From the NCBI GenBank assembly GCA_038502055.1, contig JAXRKN010000043.1:7564001-7628000 (forward strand): a stretch of DNA of 64,000 bases. The letters are read 5' to 3'. Positions 1-14,651 of this stretch are shown here, in pieces. The translations under genes were made by a program, and so were the position numbers. The notes under the pieces were generated by a model. It was not told the origin of the DNA and did no database searches. It worked only from the letters and a program-made list of their open reading frames with translations. The stretch is from Tanytarsus gracilentus. Lineage: Eukaryota > Arthropoda > Insecta > Diptera > Chironomidae. Position 1 is the first letter of the stretch; each line of letters begins with the position of its first letter.

Positions 1-2421
1 TTTAAATTCTTCTGAAACTTTTCTCTTAAAATATTTGCAAATAATTTCCAACAAATATTTTAAAGTTCTCACTCCACGTGTAAGCTCAACTTAACGTATG
101 ACTGCTCATTTATTAGAATCAACAGTCGAGTAAGTCTTAAATTGTTTACTAACTAATTCTCGTGAAACAGCTGTAATACTCATTTGTCGGATGTTGAGAT
201 TATTAACATTTCATTACTCAAAATAGAAGAAGAGTGAACACATCAAAAAGGAAGCCGAGTGTGAAAAGACCTTTTAATTACACACGGTAGCGAAAATTAT
301 GTATATATTTGCCTTATATCAAGTTAATGCCCTCGGAATTATTTTCTTCTCCTTTAGGTTATTTGATGATGATTGCCATAAATCAATCAGATCAGTTCGA
401 TGACCAGCGAATAAGTCATGTTCGCTTATGCTCATCATTTCAAGGCTGAGATCTCGATTTACCTTCCATCATAATTTTATGCATATAAAGTGAAGCTCAT
501 AAAAAAAGTTATTGATAAAATGTCATATTTTAATCATTGCCAGGCGTTGCTTCTTACAGAAGATCTTAAGTGAAAAGTCAAGCGATGAAAAGTTGAAAAT
601 AAAATTGTTCAATGAAAATATTTAAATTTTTATGCTAGTTAAAAATTTATAGATTTTAAAAAAATTTGAGTTTCCAACGCTTGATTTTCAATTCACTCTC
701 GATAGAAAGATTGAAATATGATGAGAACTCGAACACTTGCTTGCAATAAATATTCATTAAAAAATCGATTTTGACGTTCGATGAACAAACAAAGTGGAAG
801 TATGTGATGAGGTATGTTCAGTCATTCGATGACCATCGATCGTAAGCGATTAAGTCATGAGAGATTGACGAATTAGTTTCGGAAATTGTAATTCATTTTT
901 CAGATGCACATAAATTTCATCGAAGATCAACGATAAGAATTTTGCATCTCAATCGCGGACGTTATTTTTCAAATTTATTAATGCTTGATGTGCAGCATAA
1001 AATTCGTATTTTTATTAAAACGACTTCAAGCAGTGAAAAATCTCATTTACAGGTGTCTATTACACTCTCTCACACGCCTTAACAGTTGTATTTTATTTTT
1101 ACAATGGCAACATCAGATGGAATGATAGTCTTGCACTCAACCAAACGATGCATTTTAGTAGTGAATAAGAGAAGTCATTGTTTTGAGAAATATCTCATCG
1201 TAAAGAGAGTATGAAGTTTATGTCTAAAGTTATTAAGATCATGTTATGAAAAAACCCGTGCGGATAATTTAAAGTTGAATCTTTGTGGTATTAATTTCAG
1301 TTGAATTCTATAAGGGGAAAAAATATTTCCTCATGACTCGAAGGAAGGGCTGAGACTCATCACATTTCATTTGAGCTTTTAATTGCCTTTTTTCACATTT
1401 ATGATGTTTTTCATCTGCTGAGAGGAATTTGCACCACCATGCTGATAATTATCATTTGAATGTCCTGTTATTTCTCATTTCATAATCATACACATGATTT
1501 ACGTGCCACTTTTGACTCTCACTGTACATATAAAAGTTCTATCTAGGTGCGCGAGCCAATAAACAGCTATTTTGCACTTCATTTCTCCACTAAACTCAGA
1601 ATCGCTGACTTTTATTCCGTAAATCATCACGATGTGAGCCATCATACACATTTTTAATCCAAAACGGCAGCCAACAAGTGAAATTAATGATGAGCCGATT
1701 CTTCTTGTGCATTTGCAAGGCGTTGCATTCAGAGTGGGTATCGGAGGATTAAAATTAGGCCAATTTTTTTTATACAGAACTCGTTTGAAATAAATATTTT
1801 TATATATAAAATATTTTTTCGAATGAAAATGAAAATTGTAGAAAGTTTTTGCACTCGCTAGATGAATCATGTGGAATGAGGAGAAATGCCGACGAGTTGT
1901 AGAAATGATGCGAACTATGCGATTAATTAATGGTGTTTATGGTTGTCACGTGAAATGAAAAAGATCGAGATCTCGTCATTTATGGCTCAATATACGATGC
2001 GAGAATTGTTTGTTTTGGAATGTGGAGCTTTTAACGGAATTAATTCATCATATTTCGTGTGCACTCTCGATGACCAAAAATTTTCTTTCTATGATCAACT
2101 TTCGAGGAAGTGAAGAGGGCTACAAATATGGTTATAATTAGACGAAGATGCTTCTATGGAAGCAATTAAATGTTGATTGTGCATTGCGACTGACTATATC
2201 GAGTGAAAGGTATTCGCATGCTATTTTAATTAATTTCCGAGATAGCATCTTTGAGCTTTGTTTTTAATGCGAAAGGGATGCGCCTTGCTGCACTAGTCGG
2301 TAGATAAAATTAATGGAGTGTCGTTGTAATAGGATGAGCCCGTGAGGTTCAGCAATTAATTTTTTTAATATAAATTATCAGGGGTATCACACTATTGTTA
2401 ATTTAAATTTAAAAAGATTTT

Positions 2422-2560
2422 TTTCGATTACTTTGATCACTTTTTTGGTACCTCAATTTCAAATTTAAAAAGTACGTTATGAAAATTCACATGAAAAACA
2501 CAGTAAATTTTATAACGGACTTTTAATTTTTAAAATATGTATGGTATAAAAAGTGATTAG
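2422..2560. repeat. fold-back (palindromic) element, copy 1
   Basis: Two imperfect inverted arms (about 2437-2480 and 2513-2558) flank a central loop of about 30 bases. The left arm carries a TTTTTTGGTACC segment and ends in GTACGTTAT; the right arm begins ATAACGGAC and is its approximate reverse complement. The left arm is shared in the same orientation with the copy at 8,087-8,236, including the leading TTCGATTACTTTGAT. No protein is encoded. I infer a small non-autonomous fold-back transposon; the exact ends and any target duplication are not clear. Confidence 0.6.
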
Positions 2561-5500
2561 TAAAATTTATTCAAAAAATTTAATTTAAATCCAATGAGAT
2601 TAAAATTAATCCAAGCTTCATATTTTCGAATTTTTTCACATTCATAATTTTTAATAAAGCATAAAACAAAGTCATACCTTGATATTGTCACAGAAAATAC
2701 AATAATTATTTTTACGTCTATAAACTCACCCAGTTACTGAGAGTAGGCGCCTTCTCTGCCGTCATTATCGACCATATTTGGCGGAATAAAAAATCTTTCA
2801 TATTTCACTGGAACAAATGTATGCGCTAAAATGGCTTCAAATTGTCTTAATTAAAATATGTGCAATTGAACATTGTTGTACGCACATCAAACCGGAGAGT
2901 GCAGAAAAATTGTGTCACGAGAGAGGGTCGATAGACTGTAATTAACGGTTAATACTCTATTTTGGGATAATCAACATTTGACCATAAAAGGCACTTCCTT
3001 CACGTTGCGAGAAGAGAAAGAAATAAAAATTAGATCATGCAAAGTGCAGTGTCGAAGCAACAGCGAAAGGTTCATGACACCAAAAATAGGGTCGTTCAGA
3101 AATTATGTCAACTTAAGATGATTTAAAAATTTCATTAAAATTTATATTTTTTTAAAAAAAATCTAGTTACGTAATTTGCATTCGCTCCCACCAGATTTTG
3201 TGCAGATTTGAGATTTAATTATTTCCTGGAAGTTGCTGCACATAAAAGCAGCAAGAAAGTTAATCTTTTTATTGTTTTATCTTCTCAATGACCATCGTGA
3301 GTAGGTTCAGCAGAATTTTCCCACAACTGCAAAACTCAAATTGCAAGCTCAGCTATAAAAGATTTATTCAAATTAATTCATTCTTTCTATAACATTTTTT
3401 TTCAGCAACAATAATGGTAATTGCATTATTTTCTCAAGCGTGAAAGAGTGATGGAATTTATTTGATTTTAGAAAATGTTGATTGCAGCGACAAAAATGCC
3501 CGATAAGTCAACATCTTATGCGATGATGTTGAAAATTGCGCAACGATAAAATATATTAAGTGAGATGACATGAGAAACGGGTAACGCTGCAGGTTGTGTA
3601 CGAGTGTGAGCATGATAAGAGCCGATCATGAATATTCATGAGTAATGTACACTTGACATGGTGTACAGTGAAGACTGTTTGCGAAGAAAAAATTTATATT
3701 TATAAAAAAATTTTAATCTTTCACTGTAACTTGTCCATCGCGAGTCACAACTTTATACTAACTAATGATAAGAAATGTGCATATAAATTTATGTCCATTT
3801 TCATTAGCGCATTCATTCTCTCTTTCGTGTCCATCAAAGAATCTTTCTAACGCTTTTTTTTCCGCTCGCTGTTGATTAACAAAGATCGCATTTTAACACA
3901 TTAAGCGATGAGTTGAGGTGACGACGAAGACAAATTGTCATGAGCACGACGCAAATAGCTGTGTATGTGAGGAGAATCAATTGAAGTCATAAATAATTGC
4001 CAGCTTCTTTCAATTAAACCATTTGTCGTTCAACTACCGCTAAGCAAGTGCCGGCATGTGTGGAGCGAAAAAATTAGGTGTTTTCGGTAATAAATTCCTC
4101 GTAAAACTTAAAATTCTATTTAGCCGTTTCGTAATTTGTGTCATAATCCGCAACAATAAACACTTACTTAAGCTCTAAAGTTGGAACTCCACTAACCTCA
4201 AAAAATTAAGAGATTTCTTTTATTGAATTTGATTGCGTAATTGTGTTGCATTAATTAAGTTAAAATGCGACCACCAAGGCGATTAAGGTGACGTCGCACG
4301 CATATGAAAAGAGTTTCATTTTTGCGGAGGCTATGAAGCTGTACATTTGAGATAAGCCAAGTCGCAGGTGATAAATTATTGCAATTTTTTCCTCTTCGCG
4401 TCTCTTTGGATTTTTGCCGCCCAACATCGACACACACGAGCACTCTTCCGTTCGATATTTCTTTTCAATAAATATCTTAAGCAAATAAACGATTTAGAAA
4501 ACGCTCAAGAAACCAGCATGATTACTTTATGTACAGTTATGAATGCATTTTGGTGCTCAAGCGATTTCAATTATTTATTAGCTGTTGAATGAGCGGGCCA
4601 AGAATGAATGTATTGTTGAAAGGTTATGTGTCCAGTGATTAACTATGAAAATTAAAATTTCTCATGATGAAAGCAATTATGTAATTTTAAAATGGATATG
4701 ATGGATCTAAAGTTTCGAGAGTCTGGTATGTGGAACTTTTTGAAAGTTTGGTCACGCTTGCTTTTATTTTATTTTTTTTAAATTTTAAATGTTTTTTAAA
4801 AGAGCAATACTTAATTATATAAAAATAAAATTAATTATCCATGATTCTGATAATGAATTCAATCTTTTACCTCACTTAGAAATGTCCCCCAACTCTAACC
4901 TCAAACACACATCGAAATTCTTTTATTTCCCTTCAACAAACTTCTTAACCGTTCGCACACACATCAGTGACCAATATATGCAGGTAATAATCAATTTTGA
5001 TTCACATGCGGTGACCAGCAGTATCGCTAAGTCAATTTCAGATGATGATATTCTAAATGTAAACAGAATTAAAGTTTGGAGGGCATACACAAGCTTACGT
5101 GACCACCGTTAAAACTTTTATACAATTTAAACGATGATCGAGTAAACTCGCTTAGAATTTTTTTAGAGGCATGTTTTACTATTTAAAAGGCAATTAGTTT
5201 CTCGGGCAAAATGACCACACAGCGTCGATAAATCATCAACTCTGGAATCTCAATGTGTCCGCAGAGAAAGAGAGGTGGGAAGCTATTTTGCGTCAAAATT
5301 CTCATTTTTTAATTTAAATGTTATTTTCTGCATAAAATGTGTTCCATGTTTCATTCTTTATTTTTATTACCGCAAAGATGTTAGCGCCATTAATGCAATT
5401 TTTAAATATTAATATATAGCCAAGAACCAAAAACACACCGAATGTGTCGTAAAGAATTTTTTTCATTCGCTCTCTCACGACACGCGATAAATTATCATTC

Positions 5501-8086
5501 ACATGGCATGAGGAAGGGAAAAAAAGGAGGAATGCTGCATCAATTTGCATTTCTAATGTGCGCGGGAACAAAATAATTTTTTTACACAAAAAATCATGAT
5601 CATATTTCATTTGTACATGATTCACGATCGCACGAGAGATATTTTGTAGATCGATATAGATTTTTTCTATCACATGCACCGCCTGCTATGTAGACACATA
5701 CAAAGTTGCAGCTACCATGCACGCTCCGAGTAGTGCCATTTATGTACATTTTAAGATCATCGTCGAGAGATAGAAGGAAATGCTTTGTTGACGAGAAAAT
5801 TACAGTGAGATATTCTATTGGATATTTAAATTTATTTTTGCCGTTAAATTAAATTTTCAAAAATGACCTGAATTTCTCAACACGTTAAATTTGTTCGCTA
5901 ATTATTTTGACCATAACTGTCACCTCATGATTGATATCTAATGCTCGTTGGCATGCCAAACAAAAAAAAAGAGAGCTGTTGAGTACAATCACAGCGATTT
6001 ATGCATATTTTTTTTATTGTTTTATATATTTGTGAAAACGTGCCATATGTGTGGCTATAAATGTTTATGCCTTCGTAAATTATCAGAACTGCTGCTGGTC
6101 AAGTGAGAATGCGGCATTGCTAAACATTCCTTTTGCTCATAATTTACGCCAATTTTCATTACTATTGCAACTCATTATTATTATACAGCTCTCGCTATAT
6201 GCGCGCGCGATTGTTTGAAAATAACTGAATTAGAATAGCCGTCGATGTGCGGATCATGTTGATTATATGTAGATCAGTCTCTCCGTAACACTTCCACTTG
6301 TTTTTATGCAGACAGCGTTATTAAAATAATTAAAAAATTTACTTTTCACACTTTGCAAATTTATTGCAACGCTGGCCTATATTTTAAAATTTTTTATTCT
6401 CTTCTTTTCGGTATCTCCGACTTTAATTATTGTTAATCCGCAATACTCGTTTGAATTGGCACAAGAACAAGACACAATCTTAAACGGTCTGCAAGTGAAA
6501 GTTAGTGGAGATATTAACATATTGGAACAAGCGATTTGCGCACATCACGTCAAGTTTCTCTCGAATCGATTTTTATCTCCTCTAATATTCATTTTGCAAT
6601 TGACTGTTTAGTACTTAAATAAACCATTTAAATACCATGTTTTCGTTTTATTTTTTTATTTTGATTTCATGAACCATAATTGAGTGAAGTGCATCTATTT
6701 TAGTGGCCGATAAGATCGAGCGATAATGGCCGATAGCATTGAGATGTTAAAAAAGTTTTATTTTGCATCTATTAAAATTTTTAATGCGCTGAAAAGCTTT
6801 TAATTTACATTGCGCGTTAAATTTTTACTGACGGTTGTTGAAAGATGAAATGAAATTGCGCATTGATTAGCGTCAAGTTTGAACTTTAAATATTTTATAG
6901 AGAATTTTATTTAAATTTCAAATTCATCATAAACTTAAAAGGTGTTTTAAATTTTTTAACTATTGAAATTAAAATAATTACCCTTTCAAGTGGGTCACAG
7001 TGAGTAGGAATGCTTTAAACAGCTCCCTCCTTCATTCCATTCATACCCAATAAATCAAATGATCGCAGTGAGGTAATCTTGCACAATTATGAGCCCATGC
7101 GGAGAAGAATAGCTCATACGTAAATATATTTATGCGAGCACATCTAAAGAGGAAGCGAAAAAAAGCTCAGTAAGCACAGCCATAAATAAACCGTGGCATT
7201 CTTTTTTCGCGAAATATAATAAAATAATCTCAGCAGCATAATCCACTAAATACCTCAAAGGTATGAAATCTAATTTCTGAAATGGGAAGAAATGAAGAAG
7301 TACGCAATAAAAGAAATTTATTTGCTGGCAATAAACACACCGAGCTAGGCAGTGATGGCATTAAACATACTCTCGTTTCAATGCAAGAATTCTTTTCACT
7401 CCATTTCGATTTCTTTTACTGATTTTTCTTTTTCAGGAGCATAGAAAAGTTTTATTTTTATGCTTTTGGGCTCTTTGGCAAATGAAGTTAAAAAATCTCA
7501 ACATACATATTGAATTTATCGCAGCTAAATTGGCGGAAATTAATGAATTACCCATTAAAAAAATCGAGAATGAAAATTTCCTCCAAGCAACGACGCGCGA
7601 TCAATGCAAATATATTTGAGCGAAAAAAAATTATGTGAACGATCAGGAATTGATAAAAAGAATACGAAATGAGAATTTAGAGCATAAAATTTTTAAATTT
7701 GTTTTAATTTCATTCACGAGAATTCACGCGCGCGCGATTGCAACAAAAAGAGGAGAAAAATTTGCATATTGAGTGAATAAAGTTAATATTTAGTGCTGGA
7801 AATTACTGTTATAATGTTCACTGCCTCCAGAATTGTGAGCTTTTGTTGTTTTGAACCTTGAGAAAAAATTCTCTTGTTTTTCGTTGACTTTCGATTGATC
7901 TGAGAATGAATTGAGAGTTAGTGGAGTAGGTGAAGTGTAAGCATTCAGGTGGAAGAGTCAAAGATTATGCACAGTTCAATAGCTTTTTTGTTCTTCAGAG
8001 TATTTGCTATGTTGCTAAATGGATTGTTCAGAAAAAAATTTATAAATTGTTAAACATGAATTTAAATTTTCAAAAATTTCCAGTTT

Positions 8087-8236
8087 TTTCGATTACTTTG
8101 ATAATCATTTTTTTGGTACCTAAATTTTGAAAATAAAAATTACGTTATGAAGTTTACTGTGTTTTTCATGTGAATTTTCATAACGTACTTTTTTAATTTA
8201 AAAATAAGAGACCAAAAAAGTTATCAAAAATTTTAA
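8087..8236. repeat. fold-back (palindromic) element, copy 2
   Basis: This is a second copy of the element at 2,422-2,560. The left arm begins TTCGATTACTTTGAT, contains TTTTTTTGGTACC and ends in TACGTTATGAA. The right arm begins CATAACGTAC and closes with a reverse complement of the left end (ACCAAAAAAGTTATCAAA). The central segment is the same roughly 28-base sequence as in copy 1 but in the opposite orientation relative to the left arm. Confidence 0.6.
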
Positions 8237-11200
8237 CCGAAAAAAAATCAGAACAGATGAGATGAGAAAAAATTTAAATCATTTTGGAATCTTGAAAAAA
8301 TTAAACCAACTTTTTTCAATCCTAAAATGTTCCTCAGAATTTTTTCCTCACCCAACTTTTGAATGAGGAGGAAGATCAAACGCGACAGATAATTTTTTCT
8401 TAACGTGAATCCCATTTTTTAGAGAGAATCGAAAAGGCAGCAGCAAAAAATATTAAAAAAGGTATCAGACAGCGAGCATCAGGCCACGGGAAGAGAGAGA
8501 ATTACATTGACCCACTAACAAGGTTTACATCGCGAGGCGCAATTGTGATGCGATAAGATCGCTGATGCCTTCATACATGAATGTTTGAATAAAATACAAT
8601 TTTTCTGTCCAGTGATATATTTTATTGCTCTTTAATAGCATACAAATTAAATTTTCATGACCTCATCTGAATGAAATCGCTACCGGTACACAAAACGAGT
8701 GAGGATAAAGAAGCTGAAATATAATCTTGATTATCACTTTCGCTTTGTGTTGCAGCTGAATGAAAAGCGACCAAAATTAATTGAGTGAAATTTAAATAAT
8801 TGCCATTGAGAATTCTTCTGTCATCGGAGCCATCACTCGAGGAGGTAAAAGTTCGATAGAAATCTTTCCTCTTCCCCGAGTGAACATCATCATCATTATT
8901 GCACATTAAATTGTTGAGGCATCTTCGCCGCGCACAACTGATAATATGTATAGCATCAAAGCGTGTTGTTTCATGCCTTTTTAAGCGCCTTCATCAATGA
9001 AGATAAAATGCATGCTGATAACCATAATTATTGTTGCGATGTTACTCTTCTTTTTACATAAATTTTAATGTTCTTCCTTTTTCGGTGCCTTGTTAGAGCA
9101 TAAATGAGCGAATTTATAATTATTGTGATGTAATAAATTGCTCACATTCAATTTTGCTAGCATGTTAGTGATCGAGTGAGGGGATAAGCCGTGGATGGAG
9201 ATTTCAGGTAAACAACTTGCAGTGAATTCACCTCTTACTTATCTAACTTTCTCACAAGGGTCTCGAATGCGTTACAGAGTTGTAAATTAGAAGATTGAGC
9301 TCTCTTTCTTCTTCACATAATCGTGAGACTTCTTTCGTTCATTCGAGCGCATCAAGAAAATTCACCTCGTGAGTGCGCAAGAAATTTTTCATTAAACGAG
9401 GCACTCCTTCAAAGAAGAGAGTTATGAATTGTGATGTGCATGAGGAACACATCGAGATTATGAGCGTTTAGCTTTTAATTAATTAAGAAAAACTGTCAAG
9501 ATTTTAGGAGAAAAACATACAAAAGTGCTTAGCGAAAAAATAAAAAAACATAAAAATCATTCTGGAAGACGTGCACGATGGGAATTGGGTCACGACTCAA
9601 CTCTAATATCTTTCACTCACTTCAAGCACTGAAAAGTTAAACAATTACAAATAATTAAAACCCTCCGAAATTCGACTTTATGAAAATTAATCTCATCGCC
9701 GTTCTTTTTTGTTGTTGACCGCGCGGCATTGAAATAACAATAAAAAAGAGTTTTTTTGTTGAAACAATTTAATTGGAGACGTGCTGAGCCGTGAGGAGAA
9801 AGAAGATTTGAGAACTTCCGCATAATGTTCGAAACTGTTTATTTTCAACTCTGTCTTTATTCATTTCAACGCTAATTGTGCGATTTTTATGGTAAAAAAA
9901 ATCTTCTTTCGTGCTCTCATTTGCGTCATAATTGATTGCCTTCATGTTTTGCAATGGCTGAAATTAACAGACACTCGGAATTTATTTTAGAACTGCAAAT
10001 CTGCATCTGATCGCCCATATTGTTCTCCATTCTATGCTCCATAGGAGTCCCATCAAAAGCCAATCAATTTAAATTTCATCACAAATTCCATCCGCAAAAG
10101 GAATTGCAAAAATATTCAATAAAAAATTTTCCAATTCTAGAGAAGAACAAAAAAATTGCACAATAATCTTCTTCTTTTTTATGCCATTATGAAAAGAGAG
10201 TGAGGGAGAGAGAACAATGTTATCATGAAGGCATCAAACGCGGAATGCGAATATCTATGTACACTAGTTTGAATAACAATGCGGTCGTAATGACTAGTGA
10301 GTCAATAAACTTCTCCTGTGCGGTTTATAACTCATGAGAGTGGAGAGATAAGTAAATTCATTTGCTGACTATGGATACATGAATGCAAATTGATGTGCAC
10401 AGCCTTCTAGCACAAACTCGTCGTTACTATATAGTTTTTTTTTTGCATACAATTAAATTATGAGAAGAATGCAAAGGACATGGCAATTATGAGATATTGA
10501 CTTCGAGATATTCTTCTTCAGTCATTTGACTATTTTTTTTCTTAATCATTAAAAGTGGAAGAGATGAAAAAGCGAAAATTTATTATTGGTTTTCGAAAGA
10601 GTTAGGTGAGTAATTAGAGTCTTCTTTCTAGCCCGAGGGAAATATTAAGAATTATTTAGACTTGAAAATTTTGCAATCACTTTTGAAAGTTCTTTAAGCC
10701 CAAACGGAAGGGAGCTTTATTTTCTAATCCACAACCTTATTAAAAATATTTTTTTTAATCGCTTGTAAGCTTTCAATTTTTATTAGCCTCGTTTCATTTA
10801 TATGCCACCAGACTCATATTCATTTTGAATTTAATTGTTGTCATTTTTTGATTTTCAATTGCACTACAATTATATTTTTCTCTCTCTTCGCTTATATTGA
10901 CACAAAAATGACATATCGAACTAGAACTGTCATCAAAACGAAATGCCGCATTTATAGGGAATCCATAAATGGCGAAAAAATAGTTGTGCATGCACGCTGG
11001 CTAGGTGAAAGAATTCAAATTGTGGTGCATGTGAAATTTCATATATCGAGTGTGCAATGATATATCAAAATGAGCACATTCATAGCTAAGAAATTCATGA
11101 CCTCACCGTCGTCGACCGCCGACAGTGTGCATTCCGACATTATTACAACTACTTTTTTTTTCGAGTGCATTATTTTCCACCGCATGTCCATTGTGCGGAT

Positions 11201-11636
11201 ATTTCCTTGTGATGCTTTCGAGGGCAAAATATTGCATTCCATAAATAACTACTCGCAGATGGAATCGACAAAAAAACAAACAAAACTTGCTAAAGAATGC
11301 GTGTTGACTCAATCTTGCCTCGCGAGCGAATAACTCGGTTATCTCAGCAAGAATCTTTCATCACAATCTCTGTCAATCGATCGATTTGATGCTCAGTCAA
11401 TGTCATTTTCTACTTTCTCCGCACATGCAGTTGTGAGAACATTCGTTCAACGATTTTATTTGCAGTTGAATGGATTTCTAAGCTCGTTTTAGATCGAGAT
11501 TTTCTGCAGTCTCCGATAGCGGAACTTTTGATTAAAATACAAATAAATTTTAATCAAAACGGGATTCAACTTAGAATTAATTTTTACTAACTGATTTTTT
11601 TAAATTAAAAGTTTAACGTTGGATTTAAAATATTGT

Positions 11637-11662
11637 CGTGGATTAATAAATTTTAATCCACG
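11637..11662. repeat. short inverted repeat (hairpin)
   Basis: CGTGGATTA and TAATCCACG form a perfect 9-base stem around an 8-base AT loop. It sits in a stretch (about 11,520-11,760) with several loosely repeated TTTAATC/GGATTAAA words. No function can be assigned. Confidence 0.4.
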
Positions 11663-13242
11663 ATTTAAAATAAATCATCATTTTTTAATCTAGGATTAAA
11701 TAATGCATCATTTTTAAATCTAGGGTTTAAAATATTTTTAAGGACTTTTTAAAAGTTTGATGTTCAAATCCATTCAAAAACTTTTTTTGCTCATATTTAA
11801 TATTTTAATCAGATCTTTTTATTTAATTTCAACTTGAAGCTACATAAACAAGCTATTTCTCTATTTTATCCCTCTCGTCCAACTGGATGTAAAAAGAATT
11901 TATGATGCCGAATATTTGTAAAGCATAAACATTGCAAAATAATATTTTTCCGTTCTCGTCCCGTAAAGAGGATGAAGGTTGAATTTATGTCTTTATTATT
12001 GAACAAAAGCCAGAGACAACGTCTAGAGTTGGTGAGAGAGAGAGTGGTGGTCAAAGGTAAAAGTCGTGATAAGAATCATACAAAAAAGATATTAATAGAG
12101 CGATCGTGAACGTTGTTTTGCATGCAAACTAGAAGAGATTTCAAACATATGTCAAGCAATGAGTGTGTGAATTGGGTTATTTCATGCTCAAATCAGCGAT
12201 TTAGAACGCAATAAATTTGACATAAAAAAATCTGCTTAAAAAATGTTGACGATGTGTTTTTTCACGCCTTGCTGGGCAAGAAAGTCACTTAATGTCGCTC
12301 GTCTCTAGCCATTATCACCATAAATAAGGCAAATGAAACAATATCGAGTATAAATTTGCTATTGATCTTATCGAGCTCTGTATCTTTAAGGTAATTTCAA
12401 TCGATGCCTCACAGCAAATAAATAAAGTGGCAAAGTGCCTTGTGGAGGATTCGAAATGAATTTTCTGAAGAAATATGTTAAAATTTTTTTAAAAGAGTTA
12501 AATTTTTTGACAGATCTGAGTTTATTTTTCAAAAATTTAAATTGTTCAAATCTTCGAAAATTAACTCAAAATCCCCACATGAAAATTCTCAATCTCTCGA
12601 TTCACACAACAAACAGATAAGAATACCCTCTAGAGTAATGTAAATGTAAGTATAAATCAGTGATTTTGCGCGATTATTTTTTGCAGTTGTTCAATAGATT
12701 CATTTATTAGACTGAGGAGGGTTGGGATAAAATTGTTCATGATCAACATCAGTGAAGAAAAAATTGCAATATTGAATATGTTGAGCTTTGGGCTGCCTTC
12801 AAGTCTTGTTGATAAATTCTCCTCGACTCCTATAACTAATGATTATTTGTTATGAATTCTAATTGAACTGAATTGATGCTGGATGCCGCCCATATGATTA
12901 TCATAAATGGTGAGTGAAGCATTTACAAGCTGAAAAAGAAAAATTCTAAATTTTTGTCGCTCAAAAAAATTTAATTCGTTTATAAAATTAGAAAGCGAGC
13001 ACATAAATAGTAAGCAGCTCCTCCAAAATAAAATGGAAAGCGTCTGTCTCTAATTACTGAAGTGAGTGCATTTCGTGCTTCCTCAGACGTCTTCTCTCGA
13101 CTTGGAGAGCATTTAAAAAGCATTTAAATATTTTCCCTCCTTCCACGAGTAGATTTTATTCAATCAACGATGCTCCAATTTCACTACTGCCTGTCAAATT
13201 TAAATACAAAACTATCCGATCGGATTTGAAACAATTGTTTAA

Positions 13243-13265
13243 TGTGTGTGTGTGTGTGTGTGTGT
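13243..13265. repeat. (TG)n microsatellite
   Basis: An uninterrupted TG dinucleotide run of about eleven units, followed by TATGTG. Simple sequence repeat with no sign of coding use. Confidence 0.9.
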
Positions 13266-14651
13266 ATGTGCACGCCAGATGCACAGATAATTACATGATT
13301 TTCAATTATTATCGTGGCAGCTTTCCGTTAGAAACATTTCCTTATCGTCTCTCGCCTAACTTGTAATGGCTATAAGTTCATGAGGAACAACTCGCATGAC
13401 TCTTAAAATTTTTCTCTCGCAAGATTGATTATTTCTCTCTCTCACACACGAAGAGTCTAAAAAACAAATTGTGTTCGAATAAATGGTGAATCTCACAAAT
13501 GCGCATTAATCATAAGCGCGAACTCGCTTTCGATAAACTATCAGCGAAAAATGTCTAGAGATGCAACACGCTGAAGACAGCTGCGAACAGAAAAGAACAT
13601 GATGATAAGCTCACATAAAATAAAATGTGCGGAATTGTTGAGAGCGAAAGATTTATGCAGTTGTTCGTTTTCTTGTCGAGGTTCAGAATAATTTGTAATT
13701 TCACTTCACATTCTGACTCTCAAGTGTGGAGAGAGATTGAAATGCGAGGAATTCGAGGGGCTTTGCAGAGCATATCTAATTAAAATCATTCTACCGTCGA
13801 GTCTGGCGAGTGATATGAGGTGTTTTAGGAGTTAGTGTGAATTAAATTCTATGTATCAATTTTCAAATTTTTTGGTCAAAATTTTAACGGTTAAAATTTA
13901 AATTTATTTTATGCAAATAGTGATTTTAAATCTAGGTGCTGCTGTGAATCGATTTAATTTCAAATTCTGATTCTGTTGCGATATCGAAATAGTTTGCATC
14001 TCTAAACGGGCTGGAATTAAGAAGTGTACACACATTATGTAGAAAAGTCTTTTCATCTTCGCGAGATAAAAATTGTTAGGAAAATTTTCATTCACTTCGG
14101 CATAATGAATTGACTTTCTATGCTCTCGCAGGCAAGAGCAATTGTACTGCATCGCATAATAGATTGAAATCAATTTATTTTCATCTCTATTTTCGTTATC
14201 GTTGCTGTGAGGTTTCTTTTGAGAATCGAAACAAGAAAAGCATTTTTGTGTGATTGTCTTCATTAGCATCGATTATCAGATTAGGCTTCTGGAAGGTCTT
14301 TTGAAAAGAAGAAGTAATTTTTTTTCTCTTCCGCCAATAATGGCATTCATCGCACCCATAAGTGGCATTGCTTTTAATTGCTTAATTACCCATACTATTG
14401 AAATTCCATACTTAGAATCGAATTGAATGATGAAAAAGAGAATAAATTATTGAGAGTAGTGCACTGTATGATCTTTCCTAGATTGATGATATAAAATCAA
14501 TTAGCATCATTGATTTATTCTGTTATAAACGTGGTAGAGATTAAAAAAATTATTTTCACTCAATTTGATTTATTTTTTTGCAAAGAATTATTTTTTTTTA
14601 AAAAAATATTTAAGACTTAACTGAAAAGCATATAATTTTTAAATCTTATCA

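Larger units (their letters stand above)
1..14651. other. gene-poor AT-rich region, no supported gene
   Basis: No reading frame here has a convincing protein composition or splice structure. Open frames are short, lysine/phenylalanine/asparagine-rich and typical of AT-rich noncoding DNA. What is visible is a pair of fold-back elements (near 2.4 and 8.1 kb), a GT microsatellite near 13.25 kb, a hairpin near 11.65 kb, and scattered short GC alternations. The stretch could be intergenic or a long intron or regulatory region of a gene outside the window; the sequence does not decide this. Confidence 0.6.

Noticed and set aside
1499..1870. Minus-strand frame of 123 residues
   Set aside because: Lys/Ile/Phe-rich translation of AT-rich DNA with no recognisable motif.
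3626..3641. Perfect 16-base palindrome TCATGAATATTCATGA
   Set aside because: Isolated, AT-rich and without a partner copy or nearby gene; could be chance.
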